The position numbers and the translations under genes were made by a program. The notes beneath the pieces were generated by a model, which saw nothing but the letters and a program-made list of their open reading frames with translations, was not told where the DNA came from and made no database searches. A stretch of 64,000 nucleotides of DNA from Coriaria nepalensis (lineage: Eukaryota; Streptophyta; Magnoliopsida; Cucurbitales; Coriariaceae), in the NCBI GenBank assembly GCA_027186245.1, contig CP114489.1, positions 7,075,501 to 7,139,500 of the forward strand, written 5' to 3'. This document shows positions 59,401-64,000 of the stretch, one piece after another; within the stretch, counting starts at the first letter, position 1, and each line of letters starts with the position of its first letter.

Positions 59401-62359
59401 AGATTTACTCAAGAAGTACATGAACAGAGATGTCAGGACTTTTATAATAATATTTACCAGGAATACACTGGCATTCTTAAATCCAAACCATGATGCAAGA
59501 CAGAATGTTAATTGGCTCCTTTTGTTAAGTTACTAATTTTTGTATGTGCAAATATCAAAAGAGGAATTCTCTAAATATTTAACAACCCTTAGGTGCAAGC
59601 ATTATGGCGTATTGGTTATAGATCATTTCCTAGCAAATATATCTTTATATCAATATAATTTTGTATATACTTAAGATCACAACATAAAGTAGATCATTTC
59701 CTAGCAAATATTTAACAACCCTTAGGTGCAAGCATTATGGCATATTGGTTATAGATCATTTCCTAGCAAATATATCTTTATATCAATATAATTTTGTATA
59801 TACTTAAGATCACAACATAAAGTAGCGATGAGCAAAACATTGCCAACCATAATTTGTTGGCATAAAAGGAATACTGAGTCTAGATCAAGCAGGCTCCACA
59901 GATCTGCCTTAAAGCGTTGCCATTGTGTAGAAACTTTTATATTTATAGAAAGTTGGGGTCTTGCAACAAATTGTAATTGGAAAATGATGAATGCAATGAT
60001 TTGAATTATATGATTCTCTTTTGTCAAAAGAAAATGTCAAAGAAAACTCAATTTCAAACAGCCACTGGCATTTACAAACCTTACAGCAAACCAAATCCTT
60101 CAATTCTTGTAGAGTAAGCACAGATAACTTCTTTGCAAGATCGGCACGCTTGTGAATTGCACCAACGTTGGCCAATGCAAGTTCTCGTAACTAAGAGGAG
60201 AAATTATTTGTTAGCCCTTTCACCAGAAAATAAATGAATTAGTCAATGGTAATCCCATTTTTACATTTTATTTGTTGGAGAAATACACTTGCATTCCCAG
60301 GTTTCTCAAAATTACCCCGTTTCTCCCCCCTTTCATTTATAACATATAATTATACCCAATAGAAAATGGTTGAAATTGATGTTGGCTGTATTAAAAAAGC
60401 TGAAAAGAAAAAAAATAGCCCTTCAATAGCAATCTATGGTCACAGAGAAAACAGTAACAGCACTCATATCAGATAGACAAAAAATGATATGTTAATATAC
60501 TAATAAATAAAAGCAAGTAGAATGGGGTGGTAGTCCTTCTACGTCTTATTGCAATTGAAGTTTCACTAGCTTTAGCTTACTGTAGAGACTTAGATGAGTT
60601 AATTTTTTACTGGTTGAAGTTTCACTACCTTATGGTAGACCTAGCTGAGTTGATTTTTTACTGTTTCTGATCTACTCCCCGACCGCCCCCCCCTACCTCG
60701 GTCCCCAGCGCGCGCCCGCTCTCCCTCTCTTGCAATTGTGTAGTAGTGCTTTCTACTTCTTATTGCAATTTAAGTTTCACTACCTTACGGTAGACTTAGC
60801 TGAGTTGATTTTTTACTGTTTCTGATCTACTCCCCAACCCCCCCCCCCCCCTACCTCAGTCCCCCACGCACGCCCGCTCTCCCTGTGTTGCAATTGTGTA
60901 GTAGTGCTTTCTACTTCTTATTGCAATGTAAGTTTCACTACCTTACGGTAGACTTAGCTGAGTTGATTTTTTACTGTTTCTGATCTTACTCCCCAAACCC
61001 CCCCCTCCCCAAAAAACACTGTGGTACCACTTCTTGATCAGACGCCAACCAACAAGGGGAAATCATTTAAGTTGAATCAATGTAAGAGGGTGCAAGTAAT
61101 TCAGGTATCGTTACCGGATACAATTATGGTCTATAAAGTTGTAAACTAACCTTGGGAATCTTCTTAAATGCAAGTAGTTGAAAAGATTGAACACGGTCAT
61201 AATGATGTTGAAGAGCTTCATCATCCGTTAATTGTGTCCCAACATGATCTTTAATCTCAAAACCTTCATAAAACTGCAGCAAGTCAACCAGTTGGGCAAA
61301 GAGTTTACCCTTTTCATGTCTGTAAAGAGCACTCAAATGGCATTTTGCAACAACAGCGACATCAGCAACAAGAGGACGCAGGTACCTGTAAACCCTCAAA
61401 ATAGGAAGAAAACATGAGGCATTGCATTGAAAAAGAGAAAATTGTAAATAATCTTATTGGTGAATCTTTTGTTTATAGCTATGATTAGCTATAAGCTATG
61501 ATTTGACTTAGTAACCCATCTCCGAAGAGCAATGAAAACGAGGGAATATGGAGAAAACAGAGTGGACACACAGCGATAGAAGAAGAATCAGCAACACATG
61601 ATATTATGGAGGAGAGAGAAGAAAGACCCTTCTGCCATGTCTCTTCCCACCCAACCAATTATCTTGTATAAAAGAACAAACACTAATCCCTGAATGTTTT
61701 AAAATTAATTAAGCACGACCATTCATATTATGATCAACTTAAGCTTAAATATCAACAAGTAGAACAAGCCCTACGGAATGGAAAAAATTATACACTCATA
61801 CCTCCTTGTTGGGAGCTGGCTTAGAAGATCAATAAGAAATTCCATAAACCTTTCGCAATACAAAACACAGGCATCATCAACTTGTTCCTCAACAGAATCT
61901 CTCTGGGGGAAAACTTCAGCATCAAGTATCTAGTATGAAAGAATGTATAAAGTTTCCTTGAAAAAATATCAATTTTCTTTTAACGGACAATAATGGCACC
62001 TACATTATCATTTAAAAAAAACAATACCTCCAAAAACTCTTCAATGAGGTTTCTCAAGAACTTGACTTCAAGAGTTGATGAGGGATCAATAACCTCCCCT
62101 CGTTTCATGGCTTCCTTAGCCTCTTTCTTCATCATCCTTTTCCACTTCTTGATCAAATCTGAGTTAAGACAAAATTCCATCTGCAGATGCAATAACCAAA
62201 TAGTTTGTTTAAGATGTAATTCAGCAACACCAGGAACAGACAGCAGAGGTGTACGAGTAACTTATGTCATACCTGAAAACGACCATAAGATAGACTGTGC
62301 CACGATTTTAAACTTGCCAATCTGAGGACAGTCTCGCTTACAATCTCATCCTCCAAACT
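53435..62359 (-). CDS. AQR: RNA helicase Aquarius (intron-binding spliceosomal factor), 5' end outside the window
   Basis: Twelve exons, all in frame with GT-AG borders: 62359-62273, 62180-62028, 61929-61802, 61385-61151, 60190-60080, 58933-57875, 57768-57505, 56783-56598, 56459-55305, 54882-54544 and 53626-53435, eleven joins being certain by phase (the list has eleven blocks; any further 5' exons lie right of the window). They give about 1,300 residues of a protein near 1,500, so roughly 200 N-terminal residues are missing. It is an SF1 (UPF1-like) helicase: Walker A GPPGTGKT (56735-56712), motif [38 protein letters not shown] and [12 protein letters not shown]. Aquarius binds introns upstream of the branch site in the active spliceosome. 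The order and phase of exons fit a working gene. A dispensable acidic tail ends it. Confidence 0.92.
59251..59400. repeat. 75-bp tandem duplication in an Aquarius intron
   Basis: Two copies (59251-59325 and 59326-59400) share TACTGAGAATCAC and GTGCATGCTGGATGAGAAAA with few differences. It lies in the intron between exons 60190-60080 and 58933-57875. Confidence 0.85.
59581..59824. repeat. 133-bp tandem duplication in the same Aquarius intron
   Basis: The unit starting AACAACCCTTAGGTGCAAGC occurs at 59581 and again at 59714, nearly identical (GGCGTATT versus GGCATATT) up to CATAAAGTAG at 59824. It is a recent duplication. Confidence 0.9.
60532..61010. repeat. 155-158-bp tandem repeat with poly-C tracts in an Aquarius intron
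   Basis: Three to four units share TTGCAATTGTGTAGTAGTGC, AAGTTTCACTACCTTACGG and TTGATTTTTTACTGTTTCTG. The last landmark ends at about 60670, 60825 and 60983. Each unit contains a run of cytosines (up to about 14 at 60838-60851) followed by ACGCACGCCCGCTCTCCC-like GC-rich sequence, in strong contrast to the AT-rich surroundings. Confidence 0.88.
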
Positions 62360-62940
62360 CTGTAACATAAAGTTGTCAAATATTCAATAGCAGGAAGCAG
62401 CCGCAACTTATCATCCCTCAATATCCTGATCAATTTCTTTTTAATTTGATTTTTCGTTCGGGATTTAAGAAGCAGATTGAGAAAGTGAAAAATCTCCAAA
62501 CAGGTATTTTATTATTATTATTATTCTAGTTTTTTATTTTTTTTACTATTTGTTTTGGGTATTGTATTGTTACTGTTAACCAGTAAAATACATTGTTGAT
62601 CCAGTCTCCTACCACCTTAAGACTTTGAAGCAATTTTGAACTTAGGTCTTGGCAAAATACATACCTACATGTCGACTATGTTTCTCTGTTTGGCATTCCT
62701 ATTCCTTTTTTTTTTTCAATGTTTGTGCAGCTGTGATTGTGTGTGCAATATAAAAGTTCCAAAGTCACATAAAACCCTCCAAAGATGGGTACTTTACAAA
62801 TGTGTCTAGCCATATAAGCATAGAAGTAGCATAGCCTAACACAGATAAGGAGCAAATGAATCGCATAACTTGATTTCTATCATTCTATGTACAAAAACAC
62901 ATCTATCAAGTATCTCTGCCCATAAACAATGTATCTTACT
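62360..62940. other. Aquarius intron sequence
   Basis: This is intron DNA upstream (on the minus strand) of the first visible Aquarius exon. It contains A/T runs and no recognisable exon. It ends at the LTR of the inserted copia element. Confidence 0.5.
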
Positions 62941-63078
62941 TGTTAGTTGTATATTATACGTGTATCTGTCCATTAGCTTAATTATAGTTTCCTAAATTCT
63001 TTCCTAGTTGTATACATATATGTGCCTCACTTTTCAAATATTGTATAAGAAAAAATTCTCTTTTCATCTCTAATAACA
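62941..63078 (+). repeat. Putative 138-bp 5' LTR of a copia element
   Basis: The interval starts TGTTAGTTG and ends CTAATAACA, the TG...CA form, and is followed at once by TGGTATAGCATT, which matches the first six bases (TGGTAT) of the usual initiator-Met tRNA primer site. The second LTR lies outside the window, so the ends are inferred. Confidence 0.55.
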
Positions 63079-64000
63079 TGGTATAGCATTAGGGTTTCGA
63101 AATTCGAGTTTTGTTACAAAATTAGGGTTTTGTTTTGGGTTTTTTGCATAAACACAACCTAGGGTTTAGTATATTTTAGGGTTCCATTTCGGCAACCCTA
63201 ATTGGAGTCATCTTTTGTTCTCACCGCCTGCTCAGAACGAAAGCTCAGCCACCGAACTACTATTCCCCGGAGTTTGGTGGCCGAAATCCACGTGCGTGAG
63301 CCCCACGCACCGCCGGAAGGTTCTGCAACATTCCCCACGCATCATCTTCTGGCGGCCGCTTCTCTTCCAGTTGTCCTCCTCTGCATCCCTAATTGTTTTG
63401 TACTCCACGTTATGGCTAAAAATAAGTCTTCTTTTATGACGTATGTAGTGCCAATGATGTCTAAAATCACGGACCATAAGCTCAATGGTTCAAACTATTT
63501 TGATTGGAGTAAGACTATTCGTCTTTATTTACGAAGTATTGACAAAGATGATCATCTGACTGATGATCCTCCTAAAGATGATTCGCAGAAAAAAGATGAT
63601 TTGAAGTAGACATGGCTTAGAGAGGATGCTTGCTTGTTCCTTCAGATTCAGAACTCTATTGATACTAAGGTAATTGGCTTGGTTAATCACTGTGAATTTG
63701 TTAAAGAATTGATGGATTATTTGGAATTTTTGTACTCTGAAAAAGGGAATCTCTCCCGCATGTACGAGGTTTGCAAAGCATTTTACTGAGTGGAAAAACA
63801 AGATCAGCTCCTTATAAACTATTTTATGGCATCTAAGAATACGTATGAGGAGCTTAATATGTTGCTGCCCTTTAGCTCTGATGTGAAGGTTCAACAACGC
63901 CAACAAGAGCAGATGACTATCATGAGTTTCCTTGCTTGCCTCTCTCCTAAGTCACAAGTTCTTTCTGGTTCCGAGATCTCATCATTACAAGATGTTTTTA
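63079..64000 (+). mobile_element. Ty1-copia gag region, inserted antisense to Aquarius, cut by window edge
   Basis: After a leader of about 330 bases, the ATG at 63412 opens a copia gag: MAKNKSSFMTYVVPM, then the Retrotran_gag_3-type core HKLNGSNYFDWSKTIRLYLR. Downstream gag text follows (WLREDACLFLQIQNSIDTK and LSPKSQVLSGSEISSLQDV). In-frame stops at 63607-63609 (TAG) and 63788-63790 (TGA) disable it. The element reads opposite to Aquarius and, if that gene's remaining 5' exons lie further right, sits in one of its introns. Confidence 0.75.

Noticed and set aside
1..64000. CRISPR arrays, bacterial operons or a new defence system
   Set aside because: The window is plant nuclear DNA; tandem repeats present have no spacer structure, and no gene cluster with shared function was seen.

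Overview
This window is plant nuclear DNA, most likely from a eudicot. Genes are split by GT-AG introns, intergenic DNA is very AT-rich and full of microsatellites and decayed transposons, and the gene set is plant-specific or plant-typed: a GT34 glycosyltransferase, a GPI-type GH17/CBM43 glucanase, a plastid APS reductase with a fused thioredoxin-like domain, and a pectate lyase. The species cannot be named from sequence alone. There is no operon logic; neighbours are independent units.

Layout. Left third: a DUF-type multi-pass membrane protein (3321-4283, -), a GT34 galactosyl/xylosyltransferase (5916-7106, +), a decayed endogenous pararetrovirus fragment (about 8640-9636, -), an LRR scrap (11521-11672, +), a four-exon pectate lyase (13460-15068, +), a broken MAPKKK17/18-like kinase (17602-18830, +) and a BAP31-like ER protein (19436-20636, -). 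Middle: an intronless gene of the family labelled 'probable F-box protein At4g22030' (22589-23908, +), a broken glycine-cleavage T-protein copy that keeps its introns (25321-27639, -) and a four-exon TDP2 DNA-repair phosphodiesterase (30994-32817, +). Then LINE and copia debris, a GH17/CBM43 beta-1,3-glucanase with a 28-nt microexon (36867-39384, -) and an APS reductase (42156-44109, -). Right third: an antisense copia element (about 46431-50440), a hAT transposase fossil (about 51523-52484), and the last twelve exons of the spliceosomal helicase Aquarius (53435-62359, -). The 5' end of Aquarius lies beyond the window, and a plus-strand copia element with a short LTR occupies the intron at the right edge.

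Exon models were built by hand from splice consensus, reading phase and family alignment from memory. All joins quoted keep frame, but no transcript evidence was available. The intact genes cover cell-wall metabolism (GT34, pectate lyase, glucanase), sulfur assimilation (APR), DNA repair (TDP2), ER trafficking (BAP31) and pre-mRNA splicing (Aquarius). I found no convincing new biological system. The most interesting signals are the two pseudogenes with readable lesions, the pararetrovirus fossil, the microexon that carries a structural cysteine, and a poly-C tandem repeat inside an Aquarius intron whose transcript would be G-rich.
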